64,000 nucleotides of DNA from Streptomyces sp. NBC_00459 (GTDB taxonomy: Bacteria; Actinomycetota; Actinomycetes; Streptomycetales; Streptomycetaceae), in contig NZ_CP107903.1 of NCBI RefSeq assembly GCF_036013955.1, positions 3,224,001-3,288,000 on the forward strand, given 5' to 3'. The notes below the pieces were generated by a model. That model had not been told where the DNA came from, searched no databases, and was given only the letters and a program-made list of their open reading frames with translations. Shown here piece by piece: positions 1 to 8,773 of this stretch; within the stretch, counting starts at the first letter, position 1, and each line of letters begins with the position of its first letter. A program made the position numbers and the translations under genes.

Positions 1-1034
1 AGGCGGTCGATGCCCTCGACGATGTCCCGCTCCGACGTTTCGACCAGGCCGTCCGTGAACAGCATCAGCACGTCCCCGGGGCGCAGCGACCCCTTCACGG
101 GGTCGAACTGGGCTCCGTCGTACACGCCCAACAGCGGCCCCTCCGCTGCCTTTTCCTCCCAGCGGCCCGTGCCCGCGCTGAGCTGGAGGCCCGGCGGGTG
201 GCCGGCCGAGAAGAGTTCGTAGTCGCCCGAGTCCAGGTCCAGGACGAGGTGGATCGAGGTCGCGAAGCCCTCGTCCCAGTCCTGGCGGAGGAGGTAGCCG
301 TTCGCCGCCGGGAGGAAGGCGTGGGGCGGCAGTGAGCCCAGCAGGCCTCCGAAGGCGCCGGACAGCAGGAGGGCTCGGGAGCCCGCGTCCATGCCCTTGC
401 CGGAGACGTCCGTCAGGACGACCTCCATCGTGCGGCCCCCGTTCGTACGGGCCGCCACCACGAAGTCGCCCGAGAACGACTGGCCGCCCGCCGGGCGCAG
501 CGCCATCTCCCGGTGCCAACCCTGGGGCAGCTGCGGCAACTTGCTCTGGACGCGGATGCGTTCACGCAGGTCGAACAGCATCGTGCCGCCGCGTCGCCAG
601 GGGACCCCGACCCTGCTGCGGAACTGCGCGATCAGCAGGCCGAAGAATCCGCAGGCTGCCACCACGAGGACCACACCGGGGGTGACCCGGGAGGGGCCTT
701 CCGTGTACGGGCCCAGCTTCACCGACTCCACGATGAGTGCCGTCGCCGCCGCCGCGTACAGGCCGAGCAGGCTGGCCGGGCGCAGCAGGAGGCCGCCCGC
801 GACGATCGGGAGGACGAGCGCCGACGGTGAGCACCACACCGAGTTGGCGAGGGTCGTGGCCGCGATGATCGGGATCATGATGAGCAGACCGGCGAGCGCG
901 ATCCAGTCCGAGCCGTCGCCCCGGAAGTAGTCCACGGCGGATCTGCGCAGGCCGGTGCGGACCCGGTGAAGCTGCTTCTTCATCCGGGCCGTGAACGTCT
1001 CGGCCTCCGCGCGCCGCTCTCGTCCTGCTGCCAT
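1..1034 (-). CDS. SpoIIE/PP2C-type protein phosphatase, membrane-bound (3' end off window)
   Basis: At least 344 residues are visible; the gene reads leftwards and its C-terminus lies outside the window. It starts at the ATG at 1034. A short basic N-terminus is followed by three or four hydrophobic segments (about residues 44-63, 71-103 and 119-138) and then a PP2C/SpoIIE phosphatase domain. Metal-binding motifs are visible: SGDF near residue 188, DVSGKGMDA near 209, and a later LFTDGLVE. Proteins of this family dephosphorylate phosphoserine on anti-sigma-factor antagonists, and in Streptomyces they are numerous. The target here is unknown because no anti-anti-sigma gene is adjacent. The domain call is firm, the partner is not. 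Confidence 0.88.
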   Translation of the reverse strand, partial: MAAGRERRAEAETFTARMKKQLHRVRTGLRRSAVDYFRGDGSDWIALAGLLIMIPIIAATTLANSVWCSPSALVLPIVAGGLLLRPASLLGLYAAAATALIVESVKLGPYTEGPSRVTPGVVLVVAACGFFGLLIAQFRSRVGVPWRRGGTMLFDLRERIRVQSKLPQLPQGWHREMALRPAGGQSFSGDFVVAARTNGGRTMEVVLTDVSGKGMDAGSRALLLSGAFGGLLGSLPPHAFLPAANGYLLRQDWDEGFATSIHLVLDLDSGDYELFSAGHPPGLQLSAGTGRWEEKAAEGPLLGVYDGAQFDPVKGSLRPGDVLMLFTDGLVETSERDIVEGIDR

Positions 1035-1196
1035 TAGTTCGGGACCCTATCCATCGGACCAGCTGCTTGGCACGGGAGGTCCCACTTGTCCCCCGTCCGA
1101 GCTTCAACTTCACAGTGAAACCCACCGGAGGCCGGTCCGAGGCCACGAGGGAGAAATTCCCTCGCTCGTCCCGCATTGCCCTGGTAGTCATGGTCT

Positions 1197-2447
1197 ATGA
1201 CGACCTCCAGAACCTCCGACGCGACCGACCTGCGGGTACTTCGGCCCGACGACTGGGATCAGTGGTACGACAACCTGCTCCGCGCCTTCGGCGGAATGCC
1301 GGAGTCCGCCGAGGAGCGGGAGTTGTGGAAATCACTCACCGAGTACGACCGTTTCGTGGGCGTCTGGGACGGTGACGCGTGTGTGGGCAGTGCGGGTGCC
1401 TTCACTTTCCGGGTAACCGTACCGGGTGGTGCCTCCGTGCAGGCGGCGGGCGTCACGATGGTCGGCGTCGCCGGCACGCACCGCAGGCGCGGGGTGCTCA
1501 CGTCGATGATGCGGCGTCAGCTGGACGACGTACGGAGCTGGGGCGAGCCGCTGGCCGTGCTCACGGCGTCCGAGCCCGCCATCTACGGGCGGTTCGGGTA
1601 CGGGGCCGCCACCTACTCGCTGACCTTCGAGATCGACACGACGCGGGTGCGGCTGGAGGTGCCGCCCGGCGCCGATGACGTACGGCTGCGGTATGCCGTA
1701 CCGGCCGAAGCCCTCGACGCCTGTGAGGCGGTGTACGCGCGGCGGGTGCCGGAGCGGCCCGGGATGCTGGCGCGGATGCCCGGCTGGGAGCGCGTGATGG
1801 TGCTCGATCCGGAGAGCGAGCGGGACGGTGCGTCGCCGTTGCAGTGCGTCGTCGCCGAGCGGGGCACGGATGTCGTGGGGTTCGCCCGGTTCCGGATCAA
1901 GCCCGACTGGGATGTCACCGGGTCCAACAGCTCGGTTGTCGTCGAGGACGTGGAGGCGCTCGATGCCGCTTCGCACGGGGCTCTGTGGCGGTTCCTGTTC
2001 GGGATCGACCTGACGTCGAAGATCGTCGCGCGCGGGCGGCCGGTCGAGGAGCCGTGGCATCACATGGTGTCGGACATCCGGCGGTGCGCGCTGCGCAGGC
2101 GGGACGCGCTGTACGTACGTCTGGTCGACGTGGGGGCCGCGTTGGAGGCGCGGACGTATCAGACGCCGGTGGATGTCGTGTTCGACGTCGAGGACGCGTT
2201 CTGTCCGTGGAACTCCGGGCGGTGGCGGCTGACCGGCGATGCCAAGGGTGCCGTGTGCCGGCGTACGGAGGACGCGGCTGATCTCGCGCTGTCCGTACGG
2301 GAGTTGGGGGCCGCCTATCTGGGCGGCGTGCCGTTGGCCGGGCTGGGGGCCGCCGGGCGGGTGCGGGAGATCCGGCAGGGGGCGCTGGCCGAGGCCTCGG
2401 TGGCGTTCGGGTCGGTGGTGGAGCCCTGGCTGTCCCACGGGTTCTGA
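1197..2447 (+). CDS. Eis-like GNAT N-acetyltransferase
   Basis: The 416-residue protein has the length and layout of the Eis (enhanced intracellular survival) family: an N-terminal GNAT domain, a second GNAT-like region and a C-terminal sterol-carrier-like domain. The acetyl-CoA loop is visible as GVAGTHRRRGVLTSMM near residue 90. The chain ends in a free Phe carboxylate (WLSHGF). In mycobacterial Eis the terminal carboxylate takes part in catalysis. Eis enzymes acetylate amines, including aminoglycosides, at several positions; the physiological substrate here is not evident. The gene is divergent from the upstream phosphatase and faces the convergent DNA glycosylase. Confidence 0.85.
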   Translation: MTTSRTSDATDLRVLRPDDWDQWYDNLLRAFGGMPESAEERELWKSLTEYDRFVGVWDGDACVGSAGAFTFRVTVPGGASVQAAGVTMVGVAGTHRRRGVLTSMMRRQLDDVRSWGEPLAVLTASEPAIYGRFGYGAATYSLTFEIDTTRVRLEVPPGADDVRLRYAVPAEALDACEAVYARRVPERPGMLARMPGWERVMVLDPESERDGASPLQCVVAERGTDVVGFARFRIKPDWDVTGSNSSVVVEDVEALDAASHGALWRFLFGIDLTSKIVARGRPVEEPWHHMVSDIRRCALRRRDALYVRLVDVGAALEARTYQTPVDVVFDVEDAFCPWNSGRWRLTGDAKGAVCRRTEDAADLALSVRELGAAYLGGVPLAGLGAAGRVREIRQGALAEASVAFGSVVEPWLSHGF

Positions 2448-2478
2448 GTCCGGGCCCCCGGGTACCGTGCGTGGTCCT

Positions 2479-3288
2479 CTACCCGCGCTGGCAGGTGGGG
2501 CACCAGAAGAGGTTGCGGGCAGCGAGGTCGGCGGTGCGGATCTCGCCGCCACAGACGTGGCAGGGCAGGTTGGCCCTGCGGTAGACGTAGACCTCACCGC
2601 CGTGGTCGTCGACGCGCGGCGGGCGGCCCATCGCCTCCGGGGTGTGCTCCGGGCGGACGGTGTCGATGCGGTTGTTGCGCACGCCCTCGCGCATGAGGGC
2701 GACCAGGTCGTTCCAGAGCGCGTTCCACTCGGCGGGTGTGATGTCCCTGCCGGGGCGGTACGGGTCGATGCCGTGCCGGAAGAGGGCCTCGGCGCGGTAG
2801 ACGTTGCCGACGCCCGCGATGACCTTCTGGTCCATGAGGAGGGCGGCGATCGTCGTACGACTGCGGCTGATGCGGGCGTAGGCCGTGCTGGGGACCGCGT
2901 CACGGCGGAGGGGGTCCGGGCCCAGGCGGTCGTGTATCGCCTGCTTCTCGGTGTCCGTGATGAGGGCACAGGTGGTGGGGCCCCGGAGGTCCACGTACGC
3001 GGTGTTGTTCGCGAGTCGGAGGCGGACCGTGTCCGTGGGAGGCGGGGCGGGGGCGTCGCCGAAGTCGACCTTGCCGAAGAGGCCCAGGTGGATGTGGACC
3101 CAGTCGGCTTCGCGGAAGCGGAGGAAGAGGTGTTTGCCGTGGGCGTCGGTGTGGGTGAGTTCCGCGCGGTCGAGGAGGGCGGCGGCGTCGGAGAACTTGC
3201 CCTGGGGGCTGGTTACTTGGGGTGCTGTGCGTAGGAACGCGGCGCTGTAGTCCTGGGCCAGGCGGTGGATCGTGTGCCCCTCAGGCAC
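2479..3288 (-). CDS. Fpg/Nei family DNA glycosylase (Nei2-like)
   Basis: This 269-residue base-excision-repair enzyme begins MPEGHTIHRL. After Met removal it exposes the catalytic Pro (Schiff base) and Glu of the Fpg/Nei family. The beta-hairpin lysine is visible in HGKHLFL near residue 51. The helix-two-turn-helix motif is in DQKVIAGVGNVYRAE, and the C-terminus carries a CxxC...CxxC zinc finger (CHVC, CPTC). The PEGHT start and overall length fit the actinobacterial Nei2/endonuclease VIII branch, which removes oxidised pyrimidines, better than classical MutM. A dispersed repeat lies between it and rpiB, so the two genes may or may not share a transcript. Confidence 0.9.
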   Translation of the reverse strand: MPEGHTIHRLAQDYSAAFLRTAPQVTSPQGKFSDAAALLDRAELTHTDAHGKHLFLRFREADWVHIHLGLFGKVDFGDAPAPPPTDTVRLRLANNTAYVDLRGPTTCALITDTEKQAIHDRLGPDPLRRDAVPSTAYARISRSRTTIAALLMDQKVIAGVGNVYRAEALFRHGIDPYRPGRDITPAEWNALWNDLVALMREGVRNNRIDTVRPEHTPEAMGRPPRVDDHGGEVYVYRRANLPCHVCGGEIRTADLAARNLFWCPTCQRG

Positions 3289-3340
3289 GGGTGCTCCTTC
3301 TTTGTCCGCGGGTGGGTGGGGGTTGCTGTGGGGGTGTTTT

Positions 3341-3440
3341 CGCCCCCGCCGCCCCTACCCGTCCCATCCCCTGGGGGCTGCGCCCCCAGACCCCCCTATC
3401 GCGCTGAACGCGCTCGTCCTCAAACGCCGGACGGGCTGGA
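3341..3440. repeat. Dispersed intergenic repeat A, copy 1
   Basis: This C-rich block contains a GGGGGCTGCGCCCCC hairpin and ends in CGTCCTCAAACGCCGGACGG. A second copy lies at 14134-14264. Both sit between genes with no coding potential, like the repeated intergenic blocks seen across Streptomyces chromosomes. Confidence 0.75.
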
Positions 3441-3456
3441 GAGTGCCGGCCGGAGG

Positions 3457-3942
3457 CTAGTCCTGCGGGTGGTGTGCCGGGATCGCAGGCAGGTCGCCTG
3501 TCGTCTCGTACGCCGACAGCATGTCGATGCGGCGGATGTGACGGACGTCCTCCGAGAACGGCGTCGCCAGGAACGTCTCCACGAACTTCGTCGCCTCGTC
3601 CTGCGTGTGCATACGGGCGCCCACCGCCACCACGTTGGCGTTGTTGTGCTGACGGCCCAGCGACGCGGTCTCCTCGCTCCAGGCCAGCGCCGCGCGCACG
3701 CCCTTCACCTTGTTCGCCGCGATCTGCTCGCCGTTGCCCGAGCCGCCGATGACGATGCCGAGGGCGTCCGGGTCGGCCGCCGTGCGCTCCGCGGCGCGGA
3801 GGCAGAAGGGCGGGTAGTCGTCGAGGGCGTCATAGATGTGGGGGCCGCAGTCCACGGGGTCGTGGCCGGCCTCCTTGAGCCACTCGACGAGGTGGTTCTT
3901 GAGTTCGAAGCCCGCATGGTCGGAGCCGAGGTACACGCGCAT
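3457..3942 (-). CDS. rpiB: Ribose-5-phosphate isomerase B
   Basis: The 161-residue RpiB/LacA/LacB-family enzyme interconverts ribose 5-phosphate and ribulose 5-phosphate in the pentose phosphate pathway. The N-terminus (MRVYLGSDHAGFELK) and the loop GGSGNGEQIAANKV are diagnostic. The position of the E. coli catalytic Cys is occupied by the actinobacterial-type GSGNGEQ sequence, whose Glu (residue 72) corresponds to the base used in the Mycobacterium tuberculosis enzyme. HTQDEA and RIDML near the end are also typical. It is divergent from the permease gene and upstream of the glycosylase on the same strand. Confidence 0.95.
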   Translation of the reverse strand: MRVYLGSDHAGFELKNHLVEWLKEAGHDPVDCGPHIYDALDDYPPFCLRAAERTAADPDALGIVIGGSGNGEQIAANKVKGVRAALAWSEETASLGRQHNNANVVAVGARMHTQDEATKFVETFLATPFSEDVRHIRRIDMLSAYETTGDLPAIPAHHPQD

Positions 3943-4016
3943 GGTCCGAGTGTGACATGTCTGTTTCGGGGAAGCAGCGTCGGGGGTTGATCGCGAAAAG
4001 CAGTGGCAACACCACG

Positions 4017-4037
4017 AAACCTCAAGAAAACCTCAAG
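4017..4037. promoter_or_regulatory. 11-bp-spaced direct repeat upstream of the permease gene
   Basis: AAACCTCAAG occurs at 4017-4026 and again at 4028-4037, a period of 11 bases (one helical turn). It lies in the 212-base gap between the divergent rpiB and permease genes. Such phasing is common for activator binding sites; no regulator is identified. Confidence 0.3.
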
Positions 4038-4154
4038 TAACGATCTGGATTCAAAGGTTCACCAATCTCTTTGCCTCCGATTCACTGGACCGACCGTTTA
4101 CGCCGTCCCCAACCGGCGCGCTTACCCGTTCACCCGGCGCAAAGGAATTCCCCC

Positions 4155-5609
4155 ATGACCTCGCAGCCGCCCTCCGGTCTTCAGGCCGGACTCAAGAACC
4201 GACATCTCTCGATGATCGCCATCGGCGGTGTCATCGGGGCCGGGCTCTTCGTCGGTTCCAGCTCCGGTATCCGTACCGCCGGGCCCGGCATCCTTCTCTC
4301 GTACGCCCTCGTCGGCACGCTCGTCGTGCTGGTGATGCGGATGCTCGGCGAGATGTCCGCCGCCAATCCGACCTCCGGTTCGTTCTCCGCGCACGCCGAC
4401 CGGGCGCTCGGGCGCTGGGCCGGGTTCTCCATCGGCTGGCTGTACTGGTTCTTCTGGGTCGTCGTGCTCGCCGTGGAGGCGACCGCCGGTGCCACCATTC
4501 TCGAAGGGTGGGTCCCCGCCGTACCGCAGTGGGCCTGGGCGCTCATCGTGATGATGGTGCTGACCGCCACCAACCTCGTCTCGGTCGGTTCCTACGGCGA
4601 GTTCGAGTTCTGGTTCGCCGGTATCAAGGTCGTCGCCATCAGCGCCTTCGTCGTCATCGGCGGGCTCGCCGTGTTCGGCGTGCTGCCCGGTGTCGACAGC
4701 GACAAGGCGGGTCTCTCCAACCTCACCGACCACGGCGGTTTCCTGCCCAACGGGCCCGGCGCCATCCTCACCGGCGTGCTGCTCGTCGTCTTCTCCTTCA
4801 TGGGGAGCGAGATCGCCACGCTGGCCGCCGGTGAGTCCGAGGACCCGCAGCGGGCCGTCACCAAGTCCACCAACAGCATCATCTGGCGGGTCGGCGTCTT
4901 CTATCTCGGGTCGATCTTCGTCGTCGTCACCCTGCTGCCGTGGAACGACCCCTCGATCAAGGAGAAGGGCTCGTACGTCGCCGCCCTCGACTCCCTCGGT
5001 ATCGCGCACGCCGGCCAGATCATGAACTTCATCGTGCTGACCTCGGTGCTGTCGTGCCTCAACTCCGGGCTCTACACGGCCTCCCGCATGGCCTTCTCGC
5101 TCGGGCAGCGCGGTGACGCGCCCAAGGCCTTCGCGCGGACCACCTCCCGTGGCGTGCCGCTCGCGGCGATCATCGCCTCGGTCGTCTTCGGGTTCGTCGC
5201 CGTCTTCTTCAACTACAAGTTCCCCGACTCGGTCTTCCTCTTCCTCGTCAACTCCTCCGGCGCCGTCGCCCTGTTCGTCTGGCTGGTCATCTGCTTCTCG
5301 CAGCTGCGCATGCGGAAGATCATCGAGCGCGAGTCCCCGGAGAAGCTCGTCGTGCGGATGTGGCTGTACCCGTATCTGACCTGGGCGACCGCCGCCCTCA
5401 TCGTGTTCGTCCTCGGCTACATGCTCACCGACACCGAGCACGACGGGCGCGAGACGGTGCTGCTCTCGCTGCTGGTGGCGGCCGTTGTACTCGCCATCGC
5501 CGTCGTCCGGCAGAGGACCGGGCGCGGATCGGCTGCCGTCGACGGCCGTCCGGGCACGCACACTGTCGATGACGGCGACGATGTCAACGACGTCGTCAAG
5601 GTCGGCTGA
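4155..5609 (+). CDS. APC-family amino acid permease (GABA/aromatic type)
   Basis: The protein has 484 residues if it starts at the ATG at 4155, which follows AAAGGA; an in-frame ATG at 4071 would add an unconserved, Pro/Arg-rich stretch and is not preferred. About twelve hydrophobic segments are present. The signature HLSMIAIGGVIGAGLFVGSS of the AAT/GabP branch of the amino acid-polyamine-organocation superfamily is at the N-terminus. PTSGSFSAHADRALG and the Glu-containing EIATLAAGESEDP loop also fit this branch. It is a proton-coupled importer in the plasma membrane; the exact substrate cannot be read from sequence. The C-terminal tail is short and acidic. Confidence 0.9.
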   Translation: MTSQPPSGLQAGLKNRHLSMIAIGGVIGAGLFVGSSSGIRTAGPGILLSYALVGTLVVLVMRMLGEMSAANPTSGSFSAHADRALGRWAGFSIGWLYWFFWVVVLAVEATAGATILEGWVPAVPQWAWALIVMMVLTATNLVSVGSYGEFEFWFAGIKVVAISAFVVIGGLAVFGVLPGVDSDKAGLSNLTDHGGFLPNGPGAILTGVLLVVFSFMGSEIATLAAGESEDPQRAVTKSTNSIIWRVGVFYLGSIFVVVTLLPWNDPSIKEKGSYVAALDSLGIAHAGQIMNFIVLTSVLSCLNSGLYTASRMAFSLGQRGDAPKAFARTTSRGVPLAAIIASVVFGFVAVFFNYKFPDSVFLFLVNSSGAVALFVWLVICFSQLRMRKIIERESPEKLVVRMWLYPYLTWATAALIVFVLGYMLTDTEHDGRETVLLSLLVAAVVLAIAVVRQRTGRGSAAVDGRPGTHTVDDGDDVNDVVKVG

Positions 5610-5686
5610 CGCTGACTCCGTAGGTTCAACACGCAAGATCGATGCGTTGGTTCGATGCGTAGTGGCTTGAGTGGTCGGGGAGTTGT

Positions 5687-7813
5687 TCACAGGACGGTGA
5701 ACGACTCCCTGACCTGTTCGTAGGTCCGTACCGCCTGCTCCTCGATGTCCTGGTGGTACCAGGTGCTGATCTGGTACGACTTCCCCTCCACGTCGAAGCC
5801 GAGCAGCCTGGCGTGCCAGTGGATGCCGTCCAGGGTGAAGGTGTACTCCCAGACGACCGCCGGGTGATCCTGGTACGTCGTCTCCGCGAGGCTGATCTTC
5901 GTGTAGTCCTGGCCCTGCCGGGCGTTGCGCTCGGACTCCTCCCAGGTCTCCAGCAACTCGCCTCGCGCGAGGGAGGACTTGGCGAGGAGTTCCTGTTTGC
6001 CGTCGGGGGACGTGTAGTGCACCTCGGCGCCCGTCTTCACGTCCCGGCGCCAGCCCTCGGGCGTCGCCCACGCGTATCCGCCCGCCTCCTCGTGCGCGCC
6101 GGGCGGCAGGCTGCGCGGGCGGTAGGTGCCCTCGACGGTGGGTTCGGGGGAGCTGGGGGTGGGGGTGGGAGTGTCCGACTGCGGGGTCGAGGGCGCATAC
6201 GAGGCCGAGGCTTCGCGCGATGATCCGGGCGTCGCCTTGTTCTTGTCGCCGGGTGATCCTGCCGTCGCCGCCAGGACCAGCCCGACCACAACGCCCGCGG
6301 TGACCACACCCGCGGCCACCATGCCCATACGGCGCCGGCCCCGGTCACGACCTCGCCGGGGGTCGTACGGGACCGCGGGGCCCGGCAGTTCGCCGGGCGG
6401 CATTCCCGGTGGTGCCGCTGTCCGCGTGGCCGTCGGGAGGGCGGCCGCATGACTCGGACCCGGCCGCCTCTCCGTCACCGCCTGCGCGTGTGCGAGGCCC
6501 TGCGCGTTGCCCTGCCCTCGGATCAGGGAGATCCCGGCCCTGCGCATTCCGCCGGGGCCCGGTGGCGGGGCCACCGGCCGGGCGGGGATCGCCGAACCGA
6601 CCTCGGATCGCATCTCGGAGGGGACTTCGGTGGAGGCGTTGGAGGCCTCGGGGGACGGGGTTCCCAGGACCGGGGTGGCCGTCGTACGTGCGGTGGGCAC
6701 CGCGTCCGTCGGCGTCGATGAGGGCTCGGGGTCCCGCTGCTCCCCCTCCGGTTCCTGCGGTTCCTTCGGTGACTCCGGTTCCTGCGGAGGCTGCTCACGT
6801 GGCTCCCGCGCGGCCCTTACCAGCGACGCGTCCAGGTACGCGGGTGTCTGTGCGTCCTCGTGCGCCTGTACGGGAGTCGGGGGCGCCGTCTCCGGGCGCG
6901 CGGTCGGTATCTCCGGCGTCCCGAAGGTCTCCGGGTCCCTCTCCTCCCGCTCCTGCCTGTCCTCCCCGTGTTCCTCCTCGGGGGGCGGTGCCGGAAACGC
7001 CACCGGCCGCAGGACCCGCTCCACGTCCTCCAGTGCGGGCCTGGCCGACGGTTCCTTCTCCAGGAGGGCGGCCAGGATGTCGTGCAACGGGCCTGCCGCA
7101 GCCGGGAGTTCGGGGTCCTCGTACAGGACCGCGTGCAGAGTCGCCAGGGTCGTTTCGCGGGAGAACGGGGAGCGGCCTCCCAGCGCAGCGCAGAGTGTCG
7201 CGCCGAGCGACCACACGTCGGACGGCGGGCCCTGGTGCTGGCCCGACACGCGCTCCGGTGCCATGTAGTCCGGGGAGCCGACGAGCATCCCGACCATCGT
7301 GAGGGCCTTCGCGTCCTGGATGGCGGCGATGCCGAAGTCGGTGAGGACGACCCGTCCGTCGCGTCGTTCCACCAGGACGTTGCCCGGTTTGATGTCGCGG
7401 TGCAGTACGCCCCCCGCGTGCACCTGGCGCAGCGCGGAGACCAGGCCGAGGCCGAGGCGGGCCGTGTCTGCCGGGCCCAACGGGCCGTCCTGGACCAGGA
7501 GTTGTTCGAGAGAGCGGCCGTCGACCAGCTCCATGACGATCCACAGCCGTTCACCCTCGTCCACTACGTCGTACACGCGCACGACGTTCGGGTGGTCGAT
7601 CCGGGCCGTCGCCCTGGCCTCGCGGAGTGTGCGTTCGCGGCGGGTTCGGGTGTCCTCCGCGTCGAGTCCGTCGATCCGCATTTCCTTGACGGCCACCGGC
7701 CGGTCGAGCATTTCGTCGACGGCCCGCCACACCCGCCCCATTCCCCCCTGTCCGATACTTTCGACCAGCCGATATCGGCCCGTCACCACCAGACCTGGAG
7801 CACCGCCGCCCAT
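5687..7813 (-). CDS. Transmembrane Ser/Thr protein kinase with extracytoplasmic sensor-like domain
   Basis: The protein has 708 residues, starting at the ATG at 7813, which has GGGGGA upstream; extending to 7960 would add non-kinase sequence. The kinase domain (about residues 12-275) shows GQGGMGRVWRA, the lysine of VAVKEMRI, HRDIKPGN and DFGIAAI. A long Pro/Glu/Thr-rich linker follows. One membrane helix (MVAAGVVTAGVVVGLVLA, about residues 500-520) comes next, then a roughly 185-residue outside part with a Pro/Ser/Thr spacer and a compact domain rich in Trp and Tyr. This is the Hanks-type PknB-like layout without PASTA repeats. It is divergent from the wall protein at 7972, which shares its intergenic region. 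Confidence 0.92.
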   Translation of the reverse strand: MGGGAPGLVVTGRYRLVESIGQGGMGRVWRAVDEMLDRPVAVKEMRIDGLDAEDTRTRRERTLREARATARIDHPNVVRVYDVVDEGERLWIVMELVDGRSLEQLLVQDGPLGPADTARLGLGLVSALRQVHAGGVLHRDIKPGNVLVERRDGRVVLTDFGIAAIQDAKALTMVGMLVGSPDYMAPERVSGQHQGPPSDVWSLGATLCAALGGRSPFSRETTLATLHAVLYEDPELPAAAGPLHDILAALLEKEPSARPALEDVERVLRPVAFPAPPPEEEHGEDRQEREERDPETFGTPEIPTARPETAPPTPVQAHEDAQTPAYLDASLVRAAREPREQPPQEPESPKEPQEPEGEQRDPEPSSTPTDAVPTARTTATPVLGTPSPEASNASTEVPSEMRSEVGSAIPARPVAPPPGPGGMRRAGISLIRGQGNAQGLAHAQAVTERRPGPSHAAALPTATRTAAPPGMPPGELPGPAVPYDPRRGRDRGRRRMGMVAAGVVTAGVVVGLVLAATAGSPGDKNKATPGSSREASASYAPSTPQSDTPTPTPSSPEPTVEGTYRPRSLPPGAHEEAGGYAWATPEGWRRDVKTGAEVHYTSPDGKQELLAKSSLARGELLETWEESERNARQGQDYTKISLAETTYQDHPAVVWEYTFTLDGIHWHARLLGFDVEGKSYQISTWYHQDIEEQAVRTYEQVRESFTVL

Positions 7814-7971
7814 ATTCCCCCGCAATCCCCTGCACCCCCTCAACGCACGCCCCACCAGAACCACAATGGTCACACTTTGTGCCGTACCAGCATAGTGGCG
7901 GTAAATCTTGTGGTACCTCTTCATGGACTGCGAATTCAGGCGCAGTCCAGGGGGATCCAAGGGGGACGAAC

Positions 7972-8694
7972 ATGAGTTCTGGTCGAACGACGGCCATCGC
8001 GGGATCGCTGCTCACGGCATCTTTCTCGGCCGTGATGATCCTTTCCTTCTCCGCCGGCGCGGATGACCAGGGGCCCGCAAGCAGCAAGGGGGGAAAGGCC
8101 GTTGACGCGGCGCCGACGGGCGTCAAGTTGACCACCCAGTTGCCCGAGAGCATCTCGGTCGACAACAGTTCGAAAGAAACAGCTCTTACCGCCACGGTAA
8201 AGAACGAGGGGAGCAAGGACAGCGGCGACATCAGGCTTTTGGTCGTCGGATTCGACGGTATGACGGTCAAGAACGTTCAGGGCTGTTCGGAGATTGCCGA
8301 AGGGGATCTCCCGGAGGGTTCGAACAGCGGTTTCAACTGTGCCGTCGGCAATCTCGCCGCCGGTAAGTCGAAGTCGTACGACGTCGACGCGACGTTCGAT
8401 CTGGGCAAGACCGGAAAGATCTGTCTGCCCGTCCAGACGGCCGACAGTTCGAAGACGTTCTGGCAGCAGGGCCCGGTCCCGTTCGGTACGAACAACCCGT
8501 CACCGAACGCCCCGGCCACTCCCCTGCTGCTCGGCACCGACAACAAGCCGGTGGCACCCGGCGGCGACGAACTGCCGAGGACCGGCCCCGCGCGCGACCT
8601 GCTCCCGCTCGGCGGCGTCGGCGCGGCGCTGCTGTCCGCCGGGGCGGCGGGCATGTGGTGGTCGCAGCGGCGGCCCCGGCAGCCGCAGGGCTGA
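7972..8694 (+). CDS. Secreted wall-associated protein with LPXTG-like sorting signal
   Basis: This is a 240-residue protein. The start is the ATG at 7972, preceded by GGGGGAC. Residues 1-29 form a signal peptide. The mature part resembles bacterial DUF11/CARDB-like beta-sandwich segments (ALTATVKNEGSKDSGDIRL, then AAGKSKSYDV) with two Cys (QGCSE, FNCAV). The C-terminus holds LPRTG, a hydrophobic stretch and a basic tail (WWSQRRPRQPQG), the classic sortase substrate layout. No sortase gene is nearby, so any sortase would act from elsewhere in the chromosome. The specific function is unknown. Its position beside a divergent Ser/Thr kinase suggests, but does not show, a cell-envelope link. Confidence 0.75.
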   Translation: MSSGRTTAIAGSLLTASFSAVMILSFSAGADDQGPASSKGGKAVDAAPTGVKLTTQLPESISVDNSSKETALTATVKNEGSKDSGDIRLLVVGFDGMTVKNVQGCSEIAEGDLPEGSNSGFNCAVGNLAAGKSKSYDVDATFDLGKTGKICLPVQTADSSKTFWQQGPVPFGTNNPSPNAPATPLLLGTDNKPVAPGGDELPRTGPARDLLPLGGVGAALLSAGAAGMWWSQRRPRQPQG

Positions 8695-8712
8695 GCGGGC
8701 CGGAAAGCGGAA

Positions 8713-8744
8713 GATCCGGGATGCCGTGTGCGGCATCCCGGATC
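8713..8744. terminator. Bidirectional terminator between wall protein and bioY
   Basis: A perfect 13-bp stem (GATCCGGGATGCC) with a 6-base loop lies between two convergent genes. Confidence 0.8.
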
Positions 8745-8773
8745 TCGTCAACAGCCAGCCATCCGTACGGAGT

